NCBI RefSeq assembly: GCF_039822625.1
Contig: NZ_JBDLLG010000006.1
Coordinates: forward strand, 62,001-126,000
From: Marinimicrobium locisalis
GTDB taxonomy: Bacteria; Pseudomonadota; Gammaproteobacteria; Pseudomonadales; Cellvibrionaceae
DNA length: 64,000 nucleotides
Direction: 5' to 3'
Each line of letters starts with the position of its first letter. The stretch's first letter is position 1. Shown piece after piece: positions 26,501-34,268 of the stretch. The translations under genes were made by a program, and so were the position numbers. The notes below the pieces were generated by a model. It made no database searches. It saw nothing but the letters and a program-made list of their open reading frames with translations, and was not told the DNA's origin.

Positions 26501-27492
26501 CGCCAGCTCCTATGATAGGCCCCGATGGTGGTCTGGTGCCCCTCGGACAGTCCCGCCAGGGTACGGTCCCAGTCCCGATGGACCTGATAGCGCTCCGGGT
26601 CGTTGAGCAACCGATCAATCGCCTGGCGCCACACCCGTGTCACCTGGCCCACATAGGCGGGGCTGCGCTGTCGGCCCTCGATCTTCACCGCCTTGATGCC
26701 GTCTCTAAACAGCTCGGGCAGCAAACTCAGGGTGTTGAGGCTGGTGGGCTCCTCCAGGGCGTGATAGCGCTCCCCGTCCACTTCAAAGCGGCCCTTGCAC
26801 AACGTTGGGTACCCGGCGTTTTCCCCACCGGCAAACCGGTCGATTAAGTAGCCGTTCAAACGGGATTCAAGCACGCCCCGGCTTTCTTCCCAGCGGACGA
26901 ACTTCGCCGGCGAGCAAGCGCCGGAGTTATTGGGCGACTCCCCGGTCATATAGGAACTCAGATAACAACGCCCCTCCGCCATAATGCACAGGCTCCCAAA
27001 GGCGAACACTTCCAGCTCGGTGCTGACGGTGTGGGCCAGTGCGGAGACCTGCTGCATCGACAGTACCCGCGGGAGTACCACCCGGGTGACCCCGTAGGCC
27101 TGCCGATAGAACTCAACGGCCGCGGCATTGGTGGCCGAGGCCTGTACTGACAGGTGCCGCTCCACCTCCGGGTAACGTTCGGCGGCGTACGCCAACACGG
27201 CCATATCCGCCAGGATCAACACGTCCGCACCGGCCTTCACCGCCTCGTCCACGGCCATCTGCCAGCTTCCCCAGTCGGTGGGGTGCGCAAAGGTATTGAT
27301 CGCCACGTGCAACCGCCGCCCCTGGCGGTGCACTTGTCGAGCCGCTTCGCGCAGCCCCTGGGTATCCAGGTTGAGGCCGGCAAAGTGCCGGGCATTAGTG
27401 TCGCCGCGCAAACCCACGTAAATAGCATCGGCGCCCTCTTTGAGCGCCGTTTTTAGTGCAGGCAAGCTGCCTGCCGGACAAAGTAATTCCAC
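26497..27492 (-). CDS. ubiU: O2-independent ubiquinone hydroxylation protein UbiU, U32 family
   Basis: This is the partner of UbiV. It has 331 residues with ELLCPAGSLPALKTALKEGADAIYVG, LSVQASATNAAAVEFY, GSLCIMAEGRCYLSSYMTG and NNSGACSPAKFVRW, plus a later cysteine in YPTLCKGRF. These match the four-cysteine cluster of UbiU. The start is GTG, with AAGAGGTA seven bases upstream. That signal is one of three copies of the same octamer at 17-base spacing. It is divergent from ubiT, and ubiV follows with a four-base overlap. Confidence 0.93.
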   Translation of the reverse strand: MELLCPAGSLPALKTALKEGADAIYVGLRGDTNARHFAGLNLDTQGLREAARQVHRQGRRLHVAINTFAHPTDWGSWQMAVDEAVKAGADVLILADMAVLAYAAERYPEVERHLSVQASATNAAAVEFYRQAYGVTRVVLPRVLSMQQVSALAHTVSTELEVFAFGSLCIMAEGRCYLSSYMTGESPNNSGACSPAKFVRWEESRGVLESRLNGYLIDRFAGGENAGYPTLCKGRFEVDGERYHALEEPTSLNTLSLLPELFRDGIKAVKIEGRQRSPAYVGQVTRVWRQAIDRLLNDPERYQVHRDWDRTLAGLSEGHQTTIGAYHRSWR

Positions 27493-27499
27493 GATCTCA

Positions 27500-27550
27500 T
27501 ACCTCTTAGCGCCGTGTACCTCTTCGGGACGTGTACCTCTTCAGGATAAG
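27500..27550. repeat. Three direct repeats of period 17 between ubiU and ubiT
   Basis: TACCTCTT occurs at 27500, 27517 and 27534, exactly 17 bases apart. The first two following segments share CGTG. Read on the minus strand the octamer is AAGAGGTA, and the first copy is the ubiU ribosome binding site. Read on the plus strand each copy contains TACCTCT, a perfect NarL heptamer. The repeat may be a tandem duplication or a regulator array. Confidence 0.6.
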
Positions 27551-27557
27551 TGGCGCG

Positions 27558-27576
27558 GCTACCAGGCTTTGGTAGC
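27558..27576 (+). promoter_or_regulatory. Dyad in the ubiT 5' region
   Basis: GCTACCA-N5-TGGTAGC is a perfect dyad 26 bases before the ubiT ATG. It resembles a NarL pair but is one base too short for 7-2-7. It may be an operator or an mRNA hairpin. Confidence 0.35.
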
Positions 27577-27601
27577 ATGCCGATTTAGGAGGTGCCTCGT
27601 T

Positions 27602-28087
27602 ATGTACGCCACTCAATCCCGCTCAACCACTTCTATAGCCCATGCTCAGCGCGCGGCGAGCTTGGCTCGCTGGGCCAATAAAACCCTTCCCCGGCCCGTG
27701 CGCCAGCAGGCCCTATCGATGGGCCTGAATCACGCGTTCAGCCAGCCTCTCCAGCAGGGGGAACTGGACTTTATGCGTGGTCGTCGTGTTCGTATTGTGG
27801 TCTCGGATATTCATCTGGCCTTCTCAATCACTCTACTTGGGCGGCGGCTATGCGTTTCGATGAAAGCGGTCGCACCGGATGTTACCTTCCGCGCGGAACT
27901 GCGCGACCTACTGAGTGTGATCGCCGGGCAGGTCGACCCGGACACGCTGTTTTTTCGTCGCAAACTCGCCATTGAAGGAAACACCGAACTGGGCCTGGCC
28001 TTGAAAAACTTTCTGGACAGTCAGGCCCCCGAAGAGCTGATGCCCGCACCGGTCTACCGGCTGGTGACCCACCTGGCCTCGACGTGA
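27602..28087 (+). CDS. ubiT: O2-independent ubiquinone biosynthesis accessory factor UbiT
   Basis: UbiT is an SCP2-domain lipid-binding protein that takes the place of UbiJ for ubiquinone synthesis without oxygen. It has 161 residues. The SCP2 core includes LDFMRGRRVRIVVSDIHLAFSITL and DTLFFRRKLAIEGNTELGLALKNFLDS, a typical SCP2 ending. The ATG follows GGAGGTG; the longer frame upstream runs into the ubiU promoter and is not used. It is divergent from ubiUV, the common arrangement. Confidence 0.92.
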   Translation: MYATQSRSTTSIAHAQRAASLARWANKTLPRPVRQQALSMGLNHAFSQPLQQGELDFMRGRRVRIVVSDIHLAFSITLLGRRLCVSMKAVAPDVTFRAELRDLLSVIAGQVDPDTLFFRRKLAIEGNTELGLALKNFLDSQAPEELMPAPVYRLVTHLAST

Positions 28088-28195
28088 GGCGCCCCTACGC
28101 TCTCTGGGCTCGGCGTCAACGCTGGGAGCCTTGTCACCACTGAAAACTCTTGCTTTAAACGCTTCAAATACACTCTTCAAAAAAAGGTGCGCTCC

Positions 28196-28267
28196 ATGCA
28201 CCCAGAGGCTTTTGAATATCACCTGCCGCCATCGCGAGAAGAGGGGCAACGGCAGGTGAACGGCTAG
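28196..28267 (+). CDS. Possible 23-residue peptide
   Basis: A short frame begins at an ATG preceded by AAGGTG at good spacing and encodes MHPEAFEYHLPPSREEGQRQ plus three residues. A 9-base stem (CACCTGCCG/CGGCAGGTG, 28220-28258) lies inside it. I do not recognise the peptide, and the frame may be chance. Confidence 0.2.
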   Translation: MHPEAFEYHLPPSREEGQRQVNG

Positions 28268-28400
28268 CCTACTGCCCGGGGCTCAATTTCGATATTCCCA
28301 TAAGGGCCTACCCATTTGGGGGAATGACAGAGCGCCCCCAAAGTATGCACAATAGGCAGACAGTAGCAGCCTCCCTTTCCAAACCGGACGAGACCACCCC

Positions 28401-28820
28401 ATGACAACCTTTGAGCTCAGCCACTTTGACGACTTTCTGGCCATCGCCCGCCAACAGAGCGAACCGCAGAAGCTGCTATTGGTACTGGCCAAGCGCGAGC
28501 TACCCAACGGCCACACCGAAGAGCAAGCCAAAGCCTTCGCGGAAGGTCACGGCGGCCACTTGGCGCCACTGGCGGGCATCGATAAACAGCCAAAGGAGCT
28601 GAAAGACTTTTCGGCCTTTGTTGAGGAAGCGAAGCAGGTAGATAAGGACTGGGACGCGGTGTTTGTAGCGGCGCTACCCGGAGCCGAGGGAAAGCTGCCC
28701 ACACCCAAAGCAATTGACGATGCCATTGAAAAAGTCATTCATGCCATCCGCAACGGCATGATCAATAACCTACTGGTATTTGATCGCCAAGGTACCCCAT
28801 TGCAGATTGCCCACGGGTAG
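28401..28820 (+). CDS. Conserved small protein, family often labelled ribonucleotide reductase subunit alpha
   Basis: The 139-residue acidic soluble protein resembles a proteobacterial family that is often named ribonucleotide reductase subunit alpha, although it has no reductase motifs. Recognisable pieces are FDDFLAIARQQSEPQKLLLVLAKRELP, GGHLAPLAGIDKQP and VFVAALPGAEGK. Function is unknown. It has an ATG start and lies downstream of ubiT with about 310 bases between them, which hold only the possible short peptide. No link to nrdJ beyond the database name is visible. Confidence 0.7.
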   Translation: MTTFELSHFDDFLAIARQQSEPQKLLLVLAKRELPNGHTEEQAKAFAEGHGGHLAPLAGIDKQPKELKDFSAFVEEAKQVDKDWDAVFVAALPGAEGKLPTPKAIDDAIEKVIHAIRNGMINNLLVFDRQGTPLQIAHG

Positions 28821-28826
28821 CCGCCT

Positions 28827-28860
28827 ATGGAGAGGGGCCTGTAAGCATTCGCCTCTCCAT
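28827..28860 (+). terminator. Hairpin after the 139-residue gene
   Basis: ATGGAGAGG pairs perfectly with CCTCTCCAT directly after the stop codon. There is no clear T-run, so termination strength is uncertain. Confidence 0.4.
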
Positions 28861-29335
28861 AACCACCCGCCTCACAAAAGCTCCGGCGCCGCCCTGCAAC
28901 GTTAGCGCTGCAAGCGCCTTACGAAAGGTATAAATACCCGAAAGGCAAAAGCAAAAATCCAAGAAAAAAAGAAGGCCAGTACATTCCCTGTACTGGTTGC
29001 CTGCGTGCTCGCAAGCCAAGCGAGGGACAATACCCGGTCTCAGCGGTGCCCATAAGGCGCCATCATAGTCAGTCTCACCCCGCATTGACCATTCCCCAAA
29101 AGCGGCACTCTCCTGCGCATAGGGCTCGGTACCTCCATCCCCCTCCCCTGTAGGTAATCGGCCAGCGATCATAAATACCCAACCAGCCTAATAGATTTTT
29201 GGACTATATGGGTTCATTTTGGAGCCTCTGCGTAGAGGCACATTATGCCCTCTCGCAGAGTCGTCTAATGAAGGACACTGTTCCCAATTCGAGCACTATA
29301 AGTAATAACATTCGACAATAATATTGGAGGATCCA
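28861..29335. other. Intergenic region upstream of the TonB receptor
   Basis: No gene is supported here. A stem-loop CCAGTACA/TGTACTGG at 28976-28996 has a T-rich tract on the minus strand and may be a leftward terminator. CTCTGCG/CGCAGAG form a dyad at 29226-29260. TATAAG near 29300 is a possible -10 for the receptor gene. The region may be the long regulated leader of that gene. Confidence 0.4.
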
Positions 29336-32300
29336 ATGAACACAAACCGCAGTTTGGTTAAAAAACGCTTACTATCGGCAAGCATCGCCACCTTAATGGG
29401 GAGCACGCTCGGGGCCCCAGCACTGGCGCAGGAGGCCGGTCAGCTTGAGGAGATCGTCGTCACCGGTTTGCGCGCTTCTCTCGATCGTGCCATGGATATC
29501 AAACGAGATTCTTCCGGCGTGGTGGACGCCATTTCCGCAGAAGACATTGGCAAGTTTCCCGACTCAAACCTCGCCGAATCCCTACAGCGCATTACCGGTG
29601 TCTCCATTGACCGGGTAAACGGGGAAGGCTCGCAAATTACCGTGCGCGGCTTCGGTGCCGCCAACAATATGGTGACCCTCAACGGGCGCACCCTGCCCTC
29701 CGGCTACACTTATGGCGGCGGTAGCGGCGCCGGTGGGACGTCCGGCGGCGCGACCCGAGCTTTCGACTTTTCCAACCTCGCATCGGAAAGTGTGGCAGGG
29801 GTCAGTGTTTACAAGACCGGCCGAGCCTCTGTGCCCACCGGTGGTATCGGGGCCACCGTAAACATCACCACCACCAAGCCTCTGGAGAATGACCCGCTGG
29901 AGCTGTCCTTGAGCGCCAAGGCCATGCACGACACCACCGTGGGGGAGAGTGGCGAAGATATTACTCCGGAAGTGTCCGGCCTGTTTAGTTGGAAAAATAG
30001 CGCCAATACTGTCGGCTTGGCGGTCACCGCCAGCTACTCCAAGCGCAACTCCGCCACCGCCAATGCCGCCGAGAACAATTGGAACATGGCCTACTGGGAC
30101 GCCGAGGCGCACGACGCCGGAGAGAACCAGGGCTTTAGCTGGACGCGTGACGAAGACAACAACATGACCGCGGTGGTCAATGGCGAACCCAGCGACGGCC
30201 AGCTATTTGCCCGCCCCAACGATTTTCGCTGGGCCTACTCCGAACGCAAGCGCGACCGGGCCAACGCCCAGGTGACCGCCCAGTTTGCCCCCCGTGAGGA
30301 TGTGACCGTTACGGTGGACTATACCTATGCGGACATGAAAATTTCCGAGCATCGCGGTGAGTGGGCGCTCTGGATCGGTAACAGCTCCAGTGTCGAACAA
30401 GTGGATTTCGACAGCTCCGGGGACATTGCCGTGCCTGTCTATATTCAGGAAAACCTGAACAACAAAGACATGGGTTACGAGCAGCAGTGGCGTGAGCAAC
30501 ACAACACCCTGAGCTCTTTGGGGGTCAATACCGAGTGGGATGTCAGCGACTCACTAACCTTAAGGTTTGACGCCCACGATTCCAGCATGGACAACATGCC
30601 CGATGGACCTGGCCAGGCCGGTGAAATTGCCATGAGTATAGGCGCCCCCGTCGGTGAGCGTCAGTATTTCTGGTTCGGGAGCGATCTTCCCCAGGGCGCC
30701 TTTGACTGGGACGATAGCAACACCAATGACAATGACCGCTTTGACGAGCCCGACTTCGGCACCCAGCAAGGGCGGGTCTTTTACGCCTCTCAGGAAACAG
30801 ACATCGCTCAGGTTCAGTTCGGCGGCACTCAGTCGTTCGACCAGAGCACCTTGGACTTCGGCCTGGAATACCGGGAAATGGAGATGCGTCAGCAAAACTC
30901 CAACCGCCAGGTACAACTGGGCAACTGGAACGTCAGTAACCCGGGTGAACTGCACAACATTCTCCACCCCTTTAACTTTGCCGCACAGTATGACGACTAC
31001 GACACCTCCAAGATGAGCACCGTCGGCATGCGTGCCATTGATGTGTATGGGCTGTGTCAACAATCGCTGGGCATTTACGGCGACTACGATGGCGAATGGA
31101 ATTGCGCGGCGCTGGACCAGCACCCCAATGACAACCGAGTGACCGAGGAAATTACCGCCGCCTTTGTCGAATATCAAAACAACTTTACCTTGGCCGGACT
31201 GGAAACCGACCTGCTGCTCGGGCTTCGCTACGAGGAAACCGATGTAACGTCCGCCGCGTTAATGGAAGTCCCTCAGTACCGTCCCTGGGAGAGCGATAAC
31301 GACTTCCAGACTACTGTGTATTCGGAGGACCAAGCCTTTGTAGCCGAAGACCACAGCTACGAGAACCTTTTGCCCAGCTTGGACTTGAGCGTTTCGGTTA
31401 CCCAGGACCTTCTCGCGCGGTTCTCCGCCAGTCAGACCATCGCCCGCCCCAACTATGGCAACCTGTACGTCTCGGTGGGCAACTTCCAGCAGGACAACCC
31501 TACCTACCTCGGTGGCACAGCGTCCGCCAGTAAGAACGATCCGAAACTCGACCCGCTGGAATCCACCAACATTGACCTGTCTCTAGAGTGGTACTTCGAC
31601 GACAGCAGCTACGCCTCGGTTGGCTACTTCCGCAAGGACGTAGAAAACTTTATTGGTTCGGGCGTGCGCAATGAGCCGCACTTTGGCATGCGGGACCCGA
31701 GTGCCGGGCCGCTGGTCGAACAAGCCGAGCAGGAGTTGGAGAGCAGAGGCATTTCGGTCAACGCGGAAAGCCTGTTCACCATGACCGCCATCCTGGACAA
31801 CCCGGGTGACTTCCCCAACGGCCCGGATGCCATTGAAGTAGACAGTGACAACGCCTCCCAGCTGGATACGGACTTCGTGGCGAACATGATTCAGGAGTAC
31901 GACGTTGCCCCCAACGAGGATAGCCCCCTGGTTCAGTGGCGGACGACCTTCCCCATCAACCAGCGCGAAGCGGCTATTGACGGAATGGAGCTCGCATTTC
32001 AGCACTTCTTCGGTGACACCGGCTTTGGTCTGCAGGCGAACTACACTCTGGTGGACGGCGATATCGGCTTTGATGATACCGCCGACCCGAATGCCGAACA
32101 GTTCGCGCTACTGGGCCTAAGCGACACCGCCAACCTGGTTATGATGTACGAAAATCAGGGCCTTCAGGCACGGCTGGCGTGGAACTGGCGCGACGAGTTC
32201 CTGCGTCAAACCAACCAGGGCGGTTCCAATAACCCGGTGTATGTGGATGAGTACTATCAGTGGGATATGAGTGTCTCGTACGACATCAATGAACAGTTCA

Positions 32301-32428
32301 GTGTGTTCTTCGAAGGCCTGAACCTGACTGAAGAGAATGTACGCTGGCGTACCCGCGATGCCCGTTTGACTCAATATCTTGAGGATCTCGGTGCGCGTTA
32401 CCAAGTGGGTGTTCGTTACAAATTCTAA
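29336..32428 (+). CDS. TonB-dependent receptor, oligosaccharide type
   Basis: This outer-membrane beta-barrel receptor of 1030 residues is of the kind used by marine gammaproteobacteria for glycan uptake. It has a signal peptide (residues 1-32, ending PALAQ) and a TonB box-like LEEIVVTG. The plug domain holds IGKFPDSNLAESLQRITGVSI, ITVRGFG and VTLNGRTLPSG. The large barrel ends ARYQVGVRYKF with the terminal Phe. The ATG has TTGGAGG upstream. No SusD, glycosidase or regulator lies beside it, so the substrate is unknown. Confidence 0.9.
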   Translation: MNTNRSLVKKRLLSASIATLMGSTLGAPALAQEAGQLEEIVVTGLRASLDRAMDIKRDSSGVVDAISAEDIGKFPDSNLAESLQRITGVSIDRVNGEGSQITVRGFGAANNMVTLNGRTLPSGYTYGGGSGAGGTSGGATRAFDFSNLASESVAGVSVYKTGRASVPTGGIGATVNITTTKPLENDPLELSLSAKAMHDTTVGESGEDITPEVSGLFSWKNSANTVGLAVTASYSKRNSATANAAENNWNMAYWDAEAHDAGENQGFSWTRDEDNNMTAVVNGEPSDGQLFARPNDFRWAYSERKRDRANAQVTAQFAPREDVTVTVDYTYADMKISEHRGEWALWIGNSSSVEQVDFDSSGDIAVPVYIQENLNNKDMGYEQQWREQHNTLSSLGVNTEWDVSDSLTLRFDAHDSSMDNMPDGPGQAGEIAMSIGAPVGERQYFWFGSDLPQGAFDWDDSNTNDNDRFDEPDFGTQQGRVFYASQETDIAQVQFGGTQSFDQSTLDFGLEYREMEMRQQNSNRQVQLGNWNVSNPGELHNILHPFNFAAQYDDYDTSKMSTVGMRAIDVYGLCQQSLGIYGDYDGEWNCAALDQHPNDNRVTEEITAAFVEYQNNFTLAGLETDLLLGLRYEETDVTSAALMEVPQYRPWESDNDFQTTVYSEDQAFVAEDHSYENLLPSLDLSVSVTQDLLARFSASQTIARPNYGNLYVSVGNFQQDNPTYLGGTASASKNDPKLDPLESTNIDLSLEWYFDDSSYASVGYFRKDVENFIGSGVRNEPHFGMRDPSAGPLVEQAEQELESRGISVNAESLFTMTAILDNPGDFPNGPDAIEVDSDNASQLDTDFVANMIQEYDVAPNEDSPLVQWRTTFPINQREAAIDGMELAFQHFFGDTGFGLQANYTLVDGDIGFDDTADPNAEQFALLGLSDTANLVMMYENQGLQARLAWNWRDEFLRQTNQGGSNNPVYVDEYYQWDMSVSYDINEQFSVFFEGLNLTEENVRWRTRDARLTQYLEDLGARYQVGVRYKF

Positions 32429-32432
32429 GGAG

Positions 32433-32463
32433 GAAAAAAGCAGGGGCGGCAACCGCCGCCCCT
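32433..32463 (-). terminator. Hairpin terminator, mainly leftward
   Basis: GGGGCGGC pairs with GCCGCCCC across AACC. The A-run on + at 32433-32439 is a T-run for leftward transcripts. It lies just past the receptor stop and 20 bases past the stop of a small minus-strand frame, and may serve both directions. Confidence 0.5.
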
Positions 32464-32482
32464 CAATGCGGTATGCGGCAGA

Positions 32483-32731
32483 CTAAGGAAACTCGCCTGC
32501 CAGGCTAGCTACTCGGGAACCAAGTTTCACGTAATACCCGTCCCCAAGTTTTATCAGACTAATGCGCCCGGTGCGCTCACACAAGACGCCTTTTGGGGTA
32601 CCTCGTTCGTGCCCGCTTAACCCTCCCGCCGACGCCGGTAATAATGACGGCAGCCACTGCAATGTTTTGCGGCCGATTACCTTCGGAGAACTCCCCTGCC
32701 AACTACTCGGCGAATACCCAATCCAGCTCAA
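32483..32731 (-). CDS. Doubtful 82-codon frame
   Basis: This minus-strand frame starts with TTG and has no recognisable domain or clear ribosome binding site. It ends just before a leftward terminator, the only support for a transcript here. It may be a decayed gene or noise; the surrounding 468-base gap holds otherwise only the NsrR-type box. Confidence 0.2.
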   Translation of the reverse strand: MSWIGYSPSSWQGSSPKVIGRKTLQWLPSLLPASAGGLSGHERGTPKGVLCERTGRISLIKLGDGYYVKLGSRVASLAGEFP

Positions 32732-32831
32732 TCTTCTTGGGCCTTACGCATGTCGAAAATTAAGGCACGGCACCCTGTCATCGGGAGCGCTTTATAAGAG
32801 GAAGGGCTGAGCTTAAGTAAAACTGTTCTAA

Positions 32832-32854
32832 AAGATATATTTAAAATGTATCTT
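32832..32854 (+). promoter_or_regulatory. NsrR-type nitric oxide operator upstream of the SQR gene
   Basis: A 23-base dyad starts AAGATATATTT and ends AAATGTATCTT. By hand alignment it matches the NsrR consensus (AAGATGCATTT, N, AAATGCATCTT) at 20 of 23 positions. It lies about 45 bases before the ATG, in the AT-rich promoter. NsrR is a nitric oxide-sensing Fe-S repressor; it is not encoded in this window. Confidence 0.7.
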
Positions 32855-32896
32855 TATGCTGGTATCGTCCTCCCTCGACCTGACAGGAGGCACGCC

Positions 32897-34126
32897 ATGA
32901 GCCAACCCCGACACCACGACATCGTCATCATCGGCGGCGGCACCGCCGGCACCACGGTGGCCGCCTCACTACTGCGCCAACGTCCGCAACTGGATGTGGC
33001 GATCATTGAGCCCGAAGACACCCACTATTACCAGCCGGCTTTCACCCTGGTCGGTGGCGGCACCTATAAGCTGGAAGACACGGCCCGCCCCCAGGCGCAA
33101 ACGCTGCCAAAGCACGCCACCTGGATTCACCAATCAGTGACGGCGCTGCATCCCGAACAACGCTTAGTCACCCTCACCGATACCACTCAAGTGCACTACA
33201 ACGCCCTGGTAGTGGCGCCGGGGATTGAGTTGAACTGGAGCGCCATTGACGGTTTACCGCAAGCGCTGGGTCAAGGGGGTGTCTGCAGCAACTATGACCC
33301 GGCCCTGGCCCGTTACACTTGGCGGTGCGTTGACCGATTTAGGGGCGGGCGCGCTCTGTTTACTCAACCCGCCACGCCCATAAAGTGCGCGGGCGCACCG
33401 CAGAAGATTGCCTATCTGGCCGCACATCAATGGCGCAAGCGTCAAATAGAGCCGAGCGCATCGATCCAGTTTTACAGCGGCATGGGGGCACTGTTCAGCG
33501 TGCCGGACTTTGTGCCACACTTACAAAACGTCGCGGTGAATTACGGTATCGGCGTACACCTTACTCACAATCTCATCCGGGTAGATGGCGAAAAACGCAT
33601 TGCGACCTTTGCCGTCACGGACGCGGAAGGCCACATTCAAGAGGTGGAAGAACCCTACGACTTGCTGCATGTCACGCCCCCACAGCGCGCCCCGGAGTTT
33701 GTCCGCAACAGCGTCCTGGCCAATGAAGGAGGCTGGCTGAAGGTAGACCCGCACAGTTTACAGAGCCCGGACTATCCCGAGGTATTCGCCCTGGGGGATG
33801 CCAGTTCGCTCCCCACTTCAAAAACCGCTGCGGCGGTGCGCAAACAGGCGCCAGTGGCGGTTAAGAACCTGCTGGCCCACCTGGACGGCAAGGCGCTGGA
33901 AGCCCGGTACGACGGCTACACTTCCTGCCCCGTGGTGACGGCCTACGGGAAAGTGATACTGGCCGAATTCACCTACGGGGCGAAAGTGACGCCCACACTG
34001 CCACTGAGCCCCTTTAGGGAATCACGGTTCTATTGGGTCGTAAAAAAGCACCTACTGCCGCCCTTCTATTGGCGCTATATGCTTAAGGGCAAGGAAGGCG
34101 ATATAGCCCACAAGCCCCTCCGCTAA
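32897..34126 (+). CDS. sqr: Type II sulfide:quinone oxidoreductase
   Basis: This FAD enzyme oxidises sulfide to persulfide or polysulfide and reduces quinone at the membrane. It has 409 residues. The N-terminal FAD fold is IVIIGGGTAGTT, and a second motif is FALGDASSLPTSKTAAAVRKQ. C164 (PIKCAGAPQK) and C344 (GYTSCPVV) match the two redox cysteines of type II enzymes; C130 (GGVCSNY) is also present. The C-terminus has a membrane-associating aromatic/basic stretch, PPFYWRYMLKG. The ATG follows GGAGG. An NsrR-type box lies upstream and a terminator downstream, so it stands alone. Confidence 0.9.
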   Translation: MSQPRHHDIVIIGGGTAGTTVAASLLRQRPQLDVAIIEPEDTHYYQPAFTLVGGGTYKLEDTARPQAQTLPKHATWIHQSVTALHPEQRLVTLTDTTQVHYNALVVAPGIELNWSAIDGLPQALGQGGVCSNYDPALARYTWRCVDRFRGGRALFTQPATPIKCAGAPQKIAYLAAHQWRKRQIEPSASIQFYSGMGALFSVPDFVPHLQNVAVNYGIGVHLTHNLIRVDGEKRIATFAVTDAEGHIQEVEEPYDLLHVTPPQRAPEFVRNSVLANEGGWLKVDPHSLQSPDYPEVFALGDASSLPTSKTAAAVRKQAPVAVKNLLAHLDGKALEARYDGYTSCPVVTAYGKVILAEFTYGAKVTPTLPLSPFRESRFYWVVKKHLLPPFYWRYMLKGKEGDIAHKPLR

Positions 34127-34187
34127 GGGGCTGCGCTGATTATTTAAAGCCTTCCGTTCTGTGCTTAGAAGACATCCATCTAAACCC

Positions 34188-34213
34188 CAAGGCAACTATG
34201 CCTTGAGTTTTTG
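34188..34213 (+). terminator. Rho-independent terminator after sqr
   Basis: CAAGGC-N6-GCCTTG is followed by GAGTTTTTG. The stem is short but has a good T-run between sqr and cysJ. Confidence 0.7.
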
Positions 34214-34268
34214 TTAGCGTGCTTCACCATTAAAAGCACCACTTGCAACGCAACCGGGAATTTTTTCG

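Noticed and set aside
27558..27576. A full NarL 7-2-7 site at ubiT
   Set aside because: The dyad spacing gives 7-1-7, one base short; I kept it only as a generic dyad.
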